From an uncultured Coriobacteriaceae bacterium (lineage in GTDB: Bacteria > Actinomycetota > Coriobacteriia > Coriobacteriales > Eggerthellaceae), in contig CALDCB010000007.1 in NCBI GenBank assembly GCA_937937585.1, positions 62,001-126,000 on the forward strand: a stretch of DNA of 64,000 nt, in the 5' to 3' direction. The position numbers and the translations under genes were made by a program. The notes below the pieces were generated by a model. The model saw only the letters and a program-made list of their open reading frames with translations, was not told where the DNA came from and did no database searches. Shown here in pieces: positions 42,145 through 50,133 of the stretch (the first letter of the stretch is position 1; the number at the start of each line of letters is the position of its first letter).

Positions 42145-43099
42145 CCTCGATGCGCGCCGTCGCTTCATAGCCGGGTTCATTTCAGGGGTTGTCGGCGCGG
42201 GGCTTTGGGGCGTATCGGGAACGTGCGCTCAATTTCTGTTCGCAACGTACGGCATCACGCCGCTGTTCTCTACGGTGGTGCGTTCGTTCTTCGCAGGCGT
42301 CGCGTTCTTCGCCGCGATTTTCGTCGCGCGTCGTGCAGTGCTCAACCGAATGGCCACGTGTACGAAGGTCACTAAGATCGCGCTGCTTGTTTTCGGATTG
42401 TGCCTGTTCGTCGATCAGTTCGCCTGCATGACGGCTGTCGCGCTCACCAACGCGGGAACCGCGACTGTTCTGCAAATGCTGGGAACCGTGTTCGTGATGC
42501 TGTACACGTGTCTTGTTGGCCGCAGGCTCCCACGCGCGATCGAGGCGGCGGGCCTTGTCCTTGCTTTGGTGGCAACGTTCCTCATCGCAACCCAGGGCGA
42601 TCCCACCACACTGGTTTTGCCTGCCGCGGGCCTGTTCTGGGGTATCCTCAATGCGTTCTCGGTTGCCGTTTACGTGCTGGTGCCGCGCCATGCGCATCTG
42701 TTCGAGAAGTTCGGCAGCTTCCCGGTTACGGCGGTGGGCATGCTAATCACGTTCGTGCTGTCGACCGTTGTTTATCTCACCGCGATGGGCCCGCAGACGT
42801 TCGTTGCCGAGGCTGCTTTGCTTGATGCGCGGGGTTGGTTGGCGTTGATCGGCGGTCTGACGTTTTTGGGCACCTTCCTGTCGTTTTGGCTCTACTTGCG
42901 CGGCGTGTCGCTGGTCGGTTCGATCACCGGCAGCCTGCTTGGCGCAGTGGAGCCTGCCAGCGCGATGATGTTCTCGGCATTGCTTTTGGGGACGGTCTTC
43001 ACCGGTGCCGATTGGATCGGCCTGATTTTGATGGTGGGGATGTTGGTGTTGGTAACCTTCAGCGACGGCGATGACGGCGCAAAGTCACAGGCCGATTAG
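42134..43099 (+). CDS. EamA/DMT-family transporter
   Basis: The 321-residue membrane protein has ten predicted helices in two EamA repeats. The first repeat includes FISGVVGAGLWGVSGTCAQFLF; the second includes LRGVSLVGSITGSLLGAVEPASAMMFSALLLGTVFTGADWIGLILMVGM, with the family G-x-x-x-x-x-x-EP motif. Such carriers export amino acids or metabolites; the substrate is unknown. The start lies within the end of the PflX gene. Confidence 0.85.
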   Translation: MSHNLDARRRFIAGFISGVVGAGLWGVSGTCAQFLFATYGITPLFSTVVRSFFAGVAFFAAIFVARRAVLNRMATCTKVTKIALLVFGLCLFVDQFACMTAVALTNAGTATVLQMLGTVFVMLYTCLVGRRLPRAIEAAGLVLALVATFLIATQGDPTTLVLPAAGLFWGILNAFSVAVYVLVPRHAHLFEKFGSFPVTAVGMLITFVLSTVVYLTAMGPQTFVAEAALLDARGWLALIGGLTFLGTFLSFWLYLRGVSLVGSITGSLLGAVEPASAMMFSALLLGTVFTGADWIGLILMVGMLVLVTFSDGDDGAKSQAD

Positions 43100-43107
43100 C
43101 GACCGTA

Positions 43108-43140
43108 CTAAAGCCGCAGCTCAGCGAGTCGCGGCTTTAG
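43108..43140 (+). terminator. Hairpin after the EamA gene
   Basis: A perfect 10-bp stem CTAAAGCCGC/GCGGCTTTAG lies nine bases after the stop. There is no T-run. A second perfect hairpin, AGCCGCTCGTA/TACGAGCGGCT (43198-43234), covers the stop codon of the convergent PEBP gene. Together they probably separate the two convergent genes. Confidence 0.5.
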
Positions 43141-43222
43141 TGAAATCGGTTGGTGAACAAGATTGCCTGATTTACATGCGGCCACGATTCAAGCGTCAGC
43201 CGCTCGTAGGCCATCCCAACCT

Positions 43223-43735
43223 TTACGAGCGGCTGGGAATCTCAAGCGTGGTCTTGGCAAGCACGTGCCCGTCGATGGCGCGGCGGAACTCGTTCAGGTA
43301 GTAGCCTTCGGGCAGGTCGAGCTTCGTATCGAGCGCATATACGGCAAGGGTGTAGAAATGCGTCTTGTCGGGCGGTTGCGGTCCGCAGTAGCGGTTGAAT
43401 ACGGCGGGGTTGCTTGAGCCGTGGGACATGGGCGACCAGTTGGAGTTCGCGCCTTGCGTGCAAGCAACTTCGCCGCTTGCGCTGGCATTCTCGGGAATGA
43501 GCGTGGTGTCGGGCGCGAAATCGCAGGCTAGCCAATGAATCCAGCAGAATCCGCCCACGGGAATGGCGTCGAAGTCGACGAATGCAAGCGCGATGGATTT
43601 CGTGTTCGCAGGAACGTCCTCAACAGAAATAGGGAACGAGCGAGTGGGGAAGTTCTCGGTACGGTACTCGCTGGCGGCATGCTTGCCGAAACGGTCGGGT
43701 AAAAGCCCATTTTCAAGCGGGACGTTGATCTTCAT
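43223..43735 (-). CDS. YbhB/YbcL-type Raf-kinase-inhibitor-like (PEBP) protein
   Basis: The ATG at 43735 follows AAAGGAGC and gives 170 residues. It has the PEBP pattern: SFPISVEDVPANTKSIALAFVDFDA (the family has D-x-D-AP), a WIHWLA strand with the ligand-site His, NRYCGPQPPDKTHFYTLAVYALD (the family has Y-x-GP-x-PP-x-x-x-H) and a helical end. These cytoplasmic proteins bind small anions; their function in bacteria is not settled. No signal peptide is seen. It is about 100 bases downstream of the thioesterase on the same strand. Confidence 0.88.
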   Translation of the reverse strand: MKINVPLENGLLPDRFGKHAASEYRTENFPTRSFPISVEDVPANTKSIALAFVDFDAIPVGGFCWIHWLACDFAPDTTLIPENASASGEVACTQGANSNWSPMSHGSSNPAVFNRYCGPQPPDKTHFYTLAVYALDTKLDLPEGYYLNEFRRAIDGHVLAKTTLEIPSRS

Positions 43736-43838
43736 GGCTGCTCCTTTGTTCGAAGGCCGGCGCTCATGTCGGCATCGGCTGCTATCAAACCTACAACTGT
43801 CGAACTTTCGTGAAAGCCCTATCACGGCGTGCTCGTCG

Positions 43839-44252
43839 TTACGCCTTCGGTTTACGGCTGCACGTGGCGGTCATCTTCGCCACCTTCGTGCCCAGGTTGT
43901 CCACCACGTTGATGGTGTAGAACCCAAGCGTGCGGCCGGATCGGTCGGTCGAAGCCGTTGCGATCAGTTTATCGCCCTTCGCGCCCTTTATGAACTGGAT
44001 TGAGCAAACGACGCAGGCAGAAGGCTCTTCGCCGATGTTGCTGGCAATGGCAACGGCGAAGTCGGCCAGCGTGAAGATGGCGCCGCCCATGACGCCACCG
44101 AAACCGTTGAGGTGCTTCTCTTCGATATCGAACTCGCAAACGGCATGACCGGGACCGGCCTCGACGACGCGGCAGCCGCAGGCTTCGGTTGCGAAGTGGT
44201 CGTTCTTGAAGAATTCGCGGGCCTCTTCAAGTGAGATGTTCGGATCCATCAT
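43839..44252 (-). CDS. PaaI-family hotdog thioesterase
   Basis: The 137-residue hotdog protein has LNGFGGVMGGAIFTLADFAVAIASN at about residues 49-73. This is the PaaI motif (N-x-x-G-x-x-x-G-x-x-x-x-L-x-D) with the catalytic Asp in LADFA. It probably hydrolyses an aryl- or acyl-CoA. ATGATG at 44252 offers two starts; AAAGGA precedes both. It follows the gltX terminator, so it may have its own promoter or depend on read-through. Confidence 0.87.
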   Translation of the reverse strand: MMDPNISLEEAREFFKNDHFATEACGCRVVEAGPGHAVCEFDIEEKHLNGFGGVMGGAIFTLADFAVAIASNIGEEPSACVVCSIQFIKGAKGDKLIATASTDRSGRTLGFYTINVVDNLGTKVAKMTATCSRKPKA

Positions 44253-44273
44253 GATAGTGTCCTTTCAACAGAA

Positions 44274-44298
44274 AGGGCGCCGCAGAAGCGGCGCCCGT
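44274..44298 (-). terminator. gltX terminator (minus strand)
   Basis: GGGCGCCGC-TTCT-GCGGCGCCC, read on the minus strand, is followed by TTTCTG, six bases after the gltX stop. Confidence 0.8.
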
Positions 44299-44304
44299 CA
44301 TTCA

Positions 44305-45903
44305 TTACGCGAAGATGTTCGCAAGGATCCCATCGATGCGGGCAAGCACGTCCGCGCGGTCCATAAGCACGATGCTCTCGAACAGCGGCGGCGAGACCAT
44401 GTTGCCGCAAACGGCAACGCGCAGGGGCTGGAACAGGTTCTTCGCCTTCATGTCCAGCGGTTCGCACAAAGTGCGGCATTTCTCTTGCAGCGACTCGGCT
44501 TCCCACTCGTTGGCCTCGTCGGCAAGGATGTCGCGGCAAGCGCGCAGCGCCTCGTCAGCGCGGGCACCGTCCTTCAGCAGCACCTTCTTGGAGCTTTTCT
44601 CATCCAGGCGGACGTTGGGACCCCAGAACATGAACGCGATCTTCTCGGGGATCTCGTCCAAGCGGTTGAGGCGCTCGGCAAGCAGAGGGTAGATCTGCTC
44701 GAACCAAGCCAGGTTCTGCTGAACATGCGCAGCGGCGGCCTCGCGGGCTTCGTCGGAAACGACCAGCGGTTCGGGCTGAGGCGCGTTCGGGTCGGAGGGG
44801 TTCGGTGTGGGGATGACGTTCACGCCGGGTTGGACGCTTTTGCCCAGGGCAACTGCCTCGGCAAGCCAGGGCTTTGCGATCTCGGTCCAGCGGGCGGGCT
44901 TGAGTTCGCGCATGTACACGCCGTCCATCCAGTCCAGCTTCGTCTCGTCGAAAACGGCGTCCTTTTTGGTGATGCGGTCAAGATCGAATGCACGGCACAG
45001 CTCGTCGCGGCTGATGATGGTGGTTTCGCCGTCAAGCGACCAGCCCAGCAGTGCCAGGAAGTTGACCATGGCATCGGGCAGGTAGCCGCGATCGCGGTAC
45101 TCCTCGACGCTGGTTGCGCCGTGGCGCTTCGAGAGCTTCTTGCCGTCGGCGCCCAAAATCATGGACAGATGCGCGAACTGCGGAACCGGGCGACCCAGCG
45201 CCTCGTAGATAAGGATCTGGCGCGGGGTGTTGGACAGGTGGTCATCGCCGCGGATGACGTGCGTGATCTGCATGTTGGTGTCGTCGCAGACAACGGCGAA
45301 GTTGTAGGTGGGGCTGCCGTCGGTGCGAACCAGGATCATGTCGTCCATGACGTCGGCGGGGAAGGACACGTGGCCGTACACGGCGTCCTCGAATTCGATG
45401 GGGCCGTGGTTCTCGGGTACCTTCAGGCGCCAAACATGGGGCTCGCCTGCGTCGATGCGTGCCTGAGCCTCTTCCTTGGAAAGAACGCGGCAGGTGCGGT
45501 CGTAGCCGGCATAGCCGCCCTCGTTCTTCTCGGCTTCGGCGCGCTTGGCGTCAAGCGTTTCCTTCGTGCAGAAGCAGGGGTACACGGCGTCGCGCTCTTT
45601 CAGGATCTCAAGGGCTTCCTTATAAGTGTCCATGCGCTGCATCTGGAAGTAGGGGCCGTACTGGCCGCCAACCTCGGGGCCCTCGTCCCAGTCAAGGCCG
45701 AGCCATTTCATGGCGTCGACGATGATGCGCACGTTCTCTTCGGTGGAACGCTCGGGGTCGGTGTCCTCGATGCGCAGGATGAAGTCGCCACCCTTAGCGC
45801 GGGCGAAAGCCCAGTTGAAGATCGCGGTGCGGGCGCCGCCGATGTGGAGGCGGCCGGTAGGCGACGGCGCGAAGCGGACGCGCACTTTCTGCTGATCGGT
45901 CAT
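44305..45903 (-). CDS. gltX: Glutamyl-tRNA synthetase
   Basis: The ATG at 45903 gives 532 residues starting MTDQQKVRVRFAPSPTGRLHIGG, with the class I HIGH-like site. LILRTDGSPTYNFAVVCDD, RGDDHLSNTPRQILIY and the KMSKS-like KKLSKRHG at about residue 255 follow, then the anticodon-binding C-terminus. It charges tRNA-Glu, and perhaps tRNA-Gln for later amidation, because no glnS is seen here. The length is slightly over the usual 470-490 because of an insert near residues 375-390 (TPNPSDPNAPQPEP). It lies 56 bases after DUF1461 on the minus strand. Confidence 0.96.
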   Translation of the reverse strand: MTDQQKVRVRFAPSPTGRLHIGGARTAIFNWAFARAKGGDFILRIEDTDPERSTEENVRIIVDAMKWLGLDWDEGPEVGGQYGPYFQMQRMDTYKEALEILKERDAVYPCFCTKETLDAKRAEAEKNEGGYAGYDRTCRVLSKEEAQARIDAGEPHVWRLKVPENHGPIEFEDAVYGHVSFPADVMDDMILVRTDGSPTYNFAVVCDDTNMQITHVIRGDDHLSNTPRQILIYEALGRPVPQFAHLSMILGADGKKLSKRHGATSVEEYRDRGYLPDAMVNFLALLGWSLDGETTIISRDELCRAFDLDRITKKDAVFDETKLDWMDGVYMRELKPARWTEIAKPWLAEAVALGKSVQPGVNVIPTPNPSDPNAPQPEPLVVSDEAREAAAAHVQQNLAWFEQIYPLLAERLNRLDEIPEKIAFMFWGPNVRLDEKSSKKVLLKDGARADEALRACRDILADEANEWEAESLQEKCRTLCEPLDMKAKNLFQPLRVAVCGNMVSPPLFESIVLMDRADVLARIDGILANIFA

Positions 45904-45959
45904 GAAGACTCTCTTTCCGTCGTGCTTAGCCGCAGGCTGAAACATGCTGCGGCGTTGTT

Positions 45960-46784
45960 TCATCGGTTGGTGGAAGCTTGACGTGCGCCACGGGGCTTCG
46001 TCAGCGATTTTCCGACCAAGATTGACAGTATAGAAGCGATGGTGCTGGTTGTGAGCCAGACAGCTCCCATTCCCACCCAAAATTCAGTTGGCAAGGCGCA
46101 GATCAAAAGCGAATCGCTGGCGAAGGTCCAGTTGCCTTGCGAGAAAAGCAGTTCGTGGAAGACGGTGAACAGCCCGTCGAAGTCGATGGCCGCCCAGATC
46201 CCCGCTACCGCGAACAATGCGACGATGCCGGTCCCGGCGCGGGTGAGGGCTCGTGCGGCGCCAACGCGCGAGCGCATGGTGGCAAGCGAGGCGACGGTAA
46301 GGATCAGCGCGACGGCAACAAGCGCGTAGGCGCTCACCGCCACGGAATAGCAGTCGTCAAGATGGCTGATGGCATCGTCGCTGTAAACGCAGCGCTCGGT
46401 TGCGTGCGCGAATGCGGCTTCCACCTGCTGCTGATCGTTGGTGTCAACACCGTCAAGGTTCGGGGCGCCAATCTGCGCTTTCCCGGTGGCTTTCCCGCGT
46501 TCTTGGGCGTTGTGGTTCGCAACCGCGATGGCATGAACCAGGGACGCGCGGTCATGCGAGCCGAAGGAATAGTCGCGCGTGGCATCGGCTACGTTGGCCA
46601 GGTCGTTAACGGTGAATGCCGTGCGTGCGTCTGGTTGGGCGGTTTGCAGCGCGAGCGTTTTTGCGGTGGGCGGAAGAACGCATGCCAGAAAGCCGCTTGC
46701 CAGCAGCAGAAGCGCCACGCACAAGGTTCCAACCGCTTGAAGGACGGCTTGAAAGCCGCCCCTTCGCGCCAAAGGCTGTTCCAT
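45960..46784 (-). CDS. DUF1461 integral membrane protein
   Basis: The 274-residue protein has a first helix near the N-terminus (VGTLCVALLLLASGFLACVL), a long extracytoplasmic loop, then three or four helices. The motif FTVFHELLFSQGNWTFASDS followed by LLICALPTEFW is the DUF1461 signature (FH-x-x-x-F-x-x-GNW-x-F). The family has no established role, though some members sit near lipoprotein-modifying genes. It starts 15 bases after the ATP-grasp gene, so it shares a message with the tetR-led operon. Confidence 0.8.
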   Translation of the reverse strand: MEQPLARRGGFQAVLQAVGTLCVALLLLASGFLACVLPPTAKTLALQTAQPDARTAFTVNDLANVADATRDYSFGSHDRASLVHAIAVANHNAQERGKATGKAQIGAPNLDGVDTNDQQQVEAAFAHATERCVYSDDAISHLDDCYSVAVSAYALVAVALILTVASLATMRSRVGAARALTRAGTGIVALFAVAGIWAAIDFDGLFTVFHELLFSQGNWTFASDSLLICALPTEFWVGMGAVWLTTSTIASILSILVGKSLTKPRGARQASTNR

Positions 46785-46799
46785 CGTTTCGGCTCGCGA

Positions 46800-48221
46800 T
46801 TATTCGGCCGCTGCCGGCATGTCGATGTCAACCCATACGGTTGCCGAGGTCACGCCACCCTTGCGACCCATGATGATGGCGCCGGGCCCCAGGCGGTTGA
46901 ACACGCCCGAGAAACGGCCGCCCATCAGGTACAGGCCAGTGAGATTGTTGAACATGACGGGCTGGGCCGTGAAATCCTCGTCCTTGCCGTACAGCGGTAC
47001 GGTGGCCGTTTTGTACAGCTCGCAGCATTCCTGAACCAGGAAGCGCTGCGAGGTTCCCATGGTTTGGGCAAGGCTCTCGTCAATGATCTTCGCCCAGGTT
47101 TCGGCGTCGCAGTCGTGGCCAACTGTCACGTTCTTGCTGCAGTATCCGTCGCTGGGCTTCAACACCCAGCGCGCGGGGTTCGCCTTCACTTCGTCGATGT
47201 CGATCTCGGCAGGGTCAAGGAAGGCGGTGAAGGGGATGCAGTCCTTGACCAACGCTGCTTCCTTCTCGGTGAGGAGTGCCGTGGTCTCGGGACGGTGCAG
47301 AACGCGGAACACCTGCTTGTCGTGGACGATATTGGTGGCGAAACCGCCGATCAGGCAAACCTTATGGGCGAGGTACGCCTGAACCAGGGGCTGGCTTTCG
47401 TCCCAATGCTCCAGAAGGTCGCTTGCCACGGTGCGGCGCCAGATAACGTCGATATCGACATCGCTATCGCCCCATGCGGCGTTCTTGCCATGCAAGTGCT
47501 CGCCGTCAAATGACAGTTCGCGCACGTCGAAGATGGAGATGTCGAATCCACGTTCCTTGAAGATGCCCGCGTACACCTTGAACTCCTCGAATGCGGCGTT
47601 CTCAAGGAAGTCGACGATGGCGATGCGCGGCTTCTCGACTTTTGCGTCGTAGTGGCTGTAGATGGAGAGGAACGTGTCAACCCAGCCCGGGAACAGGTCG
47701 GCATCGCAGTTCGAAAGCGCATGATCCTGCGCAAGAAGACGATACGGCTCACTCTGCGCGATGCAGGCGAACGCTTCGCGGTTCTCGTTCATGCCCGAGG
47801 TGCCGTCGGTGTTGAACTCGCAAAAGCGCAGCTTGCCTGTGTCCTCGTTAAGGAAGCAGTCAACGCGCGTGATGGGCAGCGGGTCGGTGTAGCCGGTTGG
47901 GGCAAGCATCAGCTGCTCAAGGCGCTCATCGAATTTGAAGAGCGCGCGATATTCAGGGTTTGACTGATATTCCCTGATGACTTTGCCCAGAATACCGTAC
48001 AGGGTTTCGGAGGTCGTTTTGAACAGGTTGTACGCATCTTGGCCGAACAGGCGCGGCACATATCCCATGTAAACCGGGTTGCCATCCCACACGGCGGTGG
48101 AGTTCACGATGTAGTTCCACGCGGCGCGGCGATCGGCCTCGTCGGTTTCGCTTTCAGCAAGATAAGAGAGGTACTCGTTCGTCAAGACCTCGTTGGCGTT
48201 GCAAGCGTTTGCGTCCTGCAT
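46800..48221 (-). CDS. Glutathionylspermidine-synthase-like ATP-grasp ligase
   Basis: From the ATG at 48221 the protein has 473 residues. The segment TGKLRFCEFNTDGTSGMNEN, ARWVLKPSDGYCSKNVTVG and the final RFSGVFNRLGPG fit the circularly permuted ATP-grasp and GSP_synth group, which joins a carboxylate to an amine using ATP. The substrate is unknown. The next gene upstream is a PuuD-type gamma-glutamyl amidase, so the two may form a synthesis and hydrolysis pair, as in bifunctional glutathionylspermidine synthetase/amidase. The open frame continues upstream to 48476 but overlaps puuD and looks non-coding there. An AAAGG lies about 14 bases before the ATG. Confidence 0.8.
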   Translation of the reverse strand: MQDANACNANEVLTNEYLSYLAESETDEADRRAAWNYIVNSTAVWDGNPVYMGYVPRLFGQDAYNLFKTTSETLYGILGKVIREYQSNPEYRALFKFDERLEQLMLAPTGYTDPLPITRVDCFLNEDTGKLRFCEFNTDGTSGMNENREAFACIAQSEPYRLLAQDHALSNCDADLFPGWVDTFLSIYSHYDAKVEKPRIAIVDFLENAAFEEFKVYAGIFKERGFDISIFDVRELSFDGEHLHGKNAAWGDSDVDIDVIWRRTVASDLLEHWDESQPLVQAYLAHKVCLIGGFATNIVHDKQVFRVLHRPETTALLTEKEAALVKDCIPFTAFLDPAEIDIDEVKANPARWVLKPSDGYCSKNVTVGHDCDAETWAKIIDESLAQTMGTSQRFLVQECCELYKTATVPLYGKDEDFTAQPVMFNNLTGLYLMGGRFSGVFNRLGPGAIIMGRKGGVTSATVWVDIDMPAAAE

Positions 48222-48373
48222 GGGTTCGATGCGCCTTTCTATCGTCGGGGCGGCGTTGGACTTCGGGCCTCGTCGCCTTCTCCCGTTGCGAACCGGCGTC
48301 AAGTGTGAAGCACGCCGCGCCGGGTTGCGTGATGGTTTCAGTGAAGATAGTTTCGCGCTGATCGGGGCGAACG

Positions 48374-49234
48374 TTACTCCCGATGGCGTTTTTCCATGCG
48401 GTTTCTGCAAGCGTCGCCGAACGCTTTGGCAAGCGGGGCGCCGAACGGCGATTCGGGTGCGAACTCGGGGTGCCACTGCACACCCACGAAGAAGGAGCAG
48501 TCGGGATGCGACACGGCTTCGATCAGACCGTCCTCGGACAGTGCGTCAACGGTAAGCGAAGGGGCCATGTCCTCGATGGTTTGGTGGTGGATGGTGTTCG
48601 TGCCGAACGGTTCGGTTCCGAAGATGCGCGCGGTGGGCGTGCCTTCGACGGGCACGACTTCATGAACGGCATCGAACGGATCCTCGATGCGCCAATGCTC
48701 CTCGTGGTCGAATGGGAGCTTGTTGATGTCCTGACACAGCGTTCCCCCGCACACCACGTTGATCATCTGAAAGCCGCGGCAGATTCCCAAGAAGGGAAGG
48801 TCGTGCTCGATGCAATAGCGAACGATCACCGGCTCGATGCCATCACGCGCGACGACGGGGCTGTCGCTTGCGGCAGCGCGCTCGCAGCCGTACAGCATGG
48901 GGTCGATGTCGTCGCCGCCTGGGATAAGAACGCCGTCAACCCGTCCAAGGATGGCTTCCACGTCGGCCGGGTTCTCCTGCGGAAGAAGGATGATGGGCGA
49001 CACGCCTGCGAGCTTCAGGAAATCAAGGTAGTTTGCGCGAATCGAGAACGCGGGGATTTCGTCTTCGAACTGAAACGAAACTGCCACCAGGGGTTTCGGT
49101 GCCGGGGCCTCTTCGGTGGTGCAACCTGCATTCTGAGCGCCTTCGACGCTCTTTGCGTCTGCGGCCTCGCCCGCGCTCTGGGCGTTGTCGTTTGCGAGCG
49201 ACGTTTCTTCGCGGGGGTCCTGGTTCTCGCTCAT
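48374..49234 (-). CDS. PuuD-type gamma-glutamyl amidase (class I glutamine amidotransferase-like, peptidase C26)
   Basis: The 286-residue protein has GVLIPGGDDIDPMLYG, the nucleophile elbow LGICRGFQMINV with the catalytic Cys, and GVQWHPEF with the His-x-Glu pair, so the triad is intact. Relatives hydrolyse gamma-glutamyl-GABA or similar amides. About 47 N-terminal residues are an acidic, low-complexity leader (MSENQDPREETSLANDNAQS...) before the core begins at PLVAVSFQF. It starts three bases after the tetR stop, so the regulator and amidase are one transcription unit. Confidence 0.9.
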   Translation of the reverse strand: MSENQDPREETSLANDNAQSAGEAADAKSVEGAQNAGCTTEEAPAPKPLVAVSFQFEDEIPAFSIRANYLDFLKLAGVSPIILLPQENPADVEAILGRVDGVLIPGGDDIDPMLYGCERAAASDSPVVARDGIEPVIVRYCIEHDLPFLGICRGFQMINVVCGGTLCQDINKLPFDHEEHWRIEDPFDAVHEVVPVEGTPTARIFGTEPFGTNTIHHQTIEDMAPSLTVDALSEDGLIEAVSHPDCSFFVGVQWHPEFAPESPFGAPLAKAFGDACRNRMEKRHRE

Positions 49235-49237
49235 GTT

Positions 49238-49858
49238 CTAGTTCTCGCTATTCGACTTGAGGTTCAGGGCAGGGAACGAATCGGTGTCGAGGGTTTCCTC
49301 AAGCAGCTCCGAGATTCGCTCGATGGGCGTGGAATGGTCGGACAGAACCCAACTGCGGTACAGCATCAGGGCACCCGACAAGTAGAAGCTCATGCGCATG
49401 CGGAATTCCACGTCGTCCATCAGGTGCGTGTCGACTCCGGTTGCGGCGAACGCGGGCTTGGCCGAGCGACCCATCAGATCGATCATGGCGTTGACGGGCA
49501 GCGAATGAGCCGTGTGCTCGTAAAAGCCCAGGTTTTCGACGATTGATTTGTTGATGTCGGCAAGGATTCCGTGGATGCGCTGCTTGCGGGTTTCTTCAGT
49601 ATGCTCGCGGATGATGTCGATGACGTGCTCGATGATTTCTTCCGCGCGATGCGTCAGCAGACTGTCGATCGAGGGGTAGTGAAGATAGAAGGTCTTGCGG
49701 TCGATGTCGGCCTCGCGGGCGATGGCGCTGACGGTGATCTTCGAGACGTCGTTCTCGCTAAGCAGCTTGTCAAGTGCGGTGTTGATTGCCTTGCGCGTGC
49801 GGACGATGCGTCGATCAATTTTCGGCTGAGCGGGGCGTTTGGCATCGTTCTCAGTCAT
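49238..49858 (-). CDS. TetR-family transcriptional regulator
   Basis: The 206-residue protein has an N-terminal TetR DNA-binding domain: RRIVRTRKAINTALDKLLSEN, the helix-turn-helix KITVSAIAREADIDRKTFYLHYPSIDSLL, then an all-helical ligand domain. It is transcribed away from the radical SAM gene. The region between them holds a near-perfect 25-bp palindrome that overlaps the radical SAM promoter. It most likely represses that gene and perhaps its own operon (puuD-like, ATP-grasp, DUF1461). The ligand is unknown. Confidence 0.93.
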   Translation of the reverse strand: MTENDAKRPAQPKIDRRIVRTRKAINTALDKLLSENDVSKITVSAIAREADIDRKTFYLHYPSIDSLLTHRAEEIIEHVIDIIREHTEETRKQRIHGILADINKSIVENLGFYEHTAHSLPVNAMIDLMGRSAKPAFAATGVDTHLMDDVEFRMRMSFYLSGALMLYRSWVLSDHSTPIERISELLEETLDTDSFPALNLKSNSEN

Positions 49859-49970
49859 TTTCGAACACTTCCTTTTGCGTTTCGATAAATACTCGGCCGT
49901 TGAAAAATGCGCAAACGGCTAAGAAATGAGCATTTCGGGTTGGTAACGAATTCTAATCGGTCATCCGTTT

Positions 49971-49995
49971 CTTGTTGTGTTATCCACACAACAAG
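49971..49995 (+). promoter_or_regulatory. 25-bp palindromic operator, likely TetR site
   Basis: Perfect 10-bp arms CTTGTTGTGT (49971-49980) and ACACAACAAG (49986-49995) around TATCC. It covers the -35 and the spacer of the promoter at 49972-50001, an ideal repressor position. Confidence 0.7.
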
Positions 49996-50001
49996 TATAG
50001 T
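49972..50001 (+). promoter_or_regulatory. Promoter of the radical SAM gene
   Basis: TTGTTG (49972-49977), an 18-base spacer and TATAGT (49996-50001). It is overlapped by the palindrome. Confidence 0.6.
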
Positions 50002-50133
50002 CTACAGATGTGGAACAAACAATATCTGGTGAATAGACATTGCTTGTGGACTAACGATAACGTCGCGGGTTCGCCAAAAAGCGAACGGGAGAGCGACCAG
50101 CGCCGCGGGCGTTGTGAACAGGAAGGAACGGCA

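Noticed and set aside
48222..48476. N-terminal extension of the ATP-grasp gene into puuD
   Set aside because: Arg/Pro-rich composition typical of a shadow frame; the ATG at 48221 starts a sensible protein.
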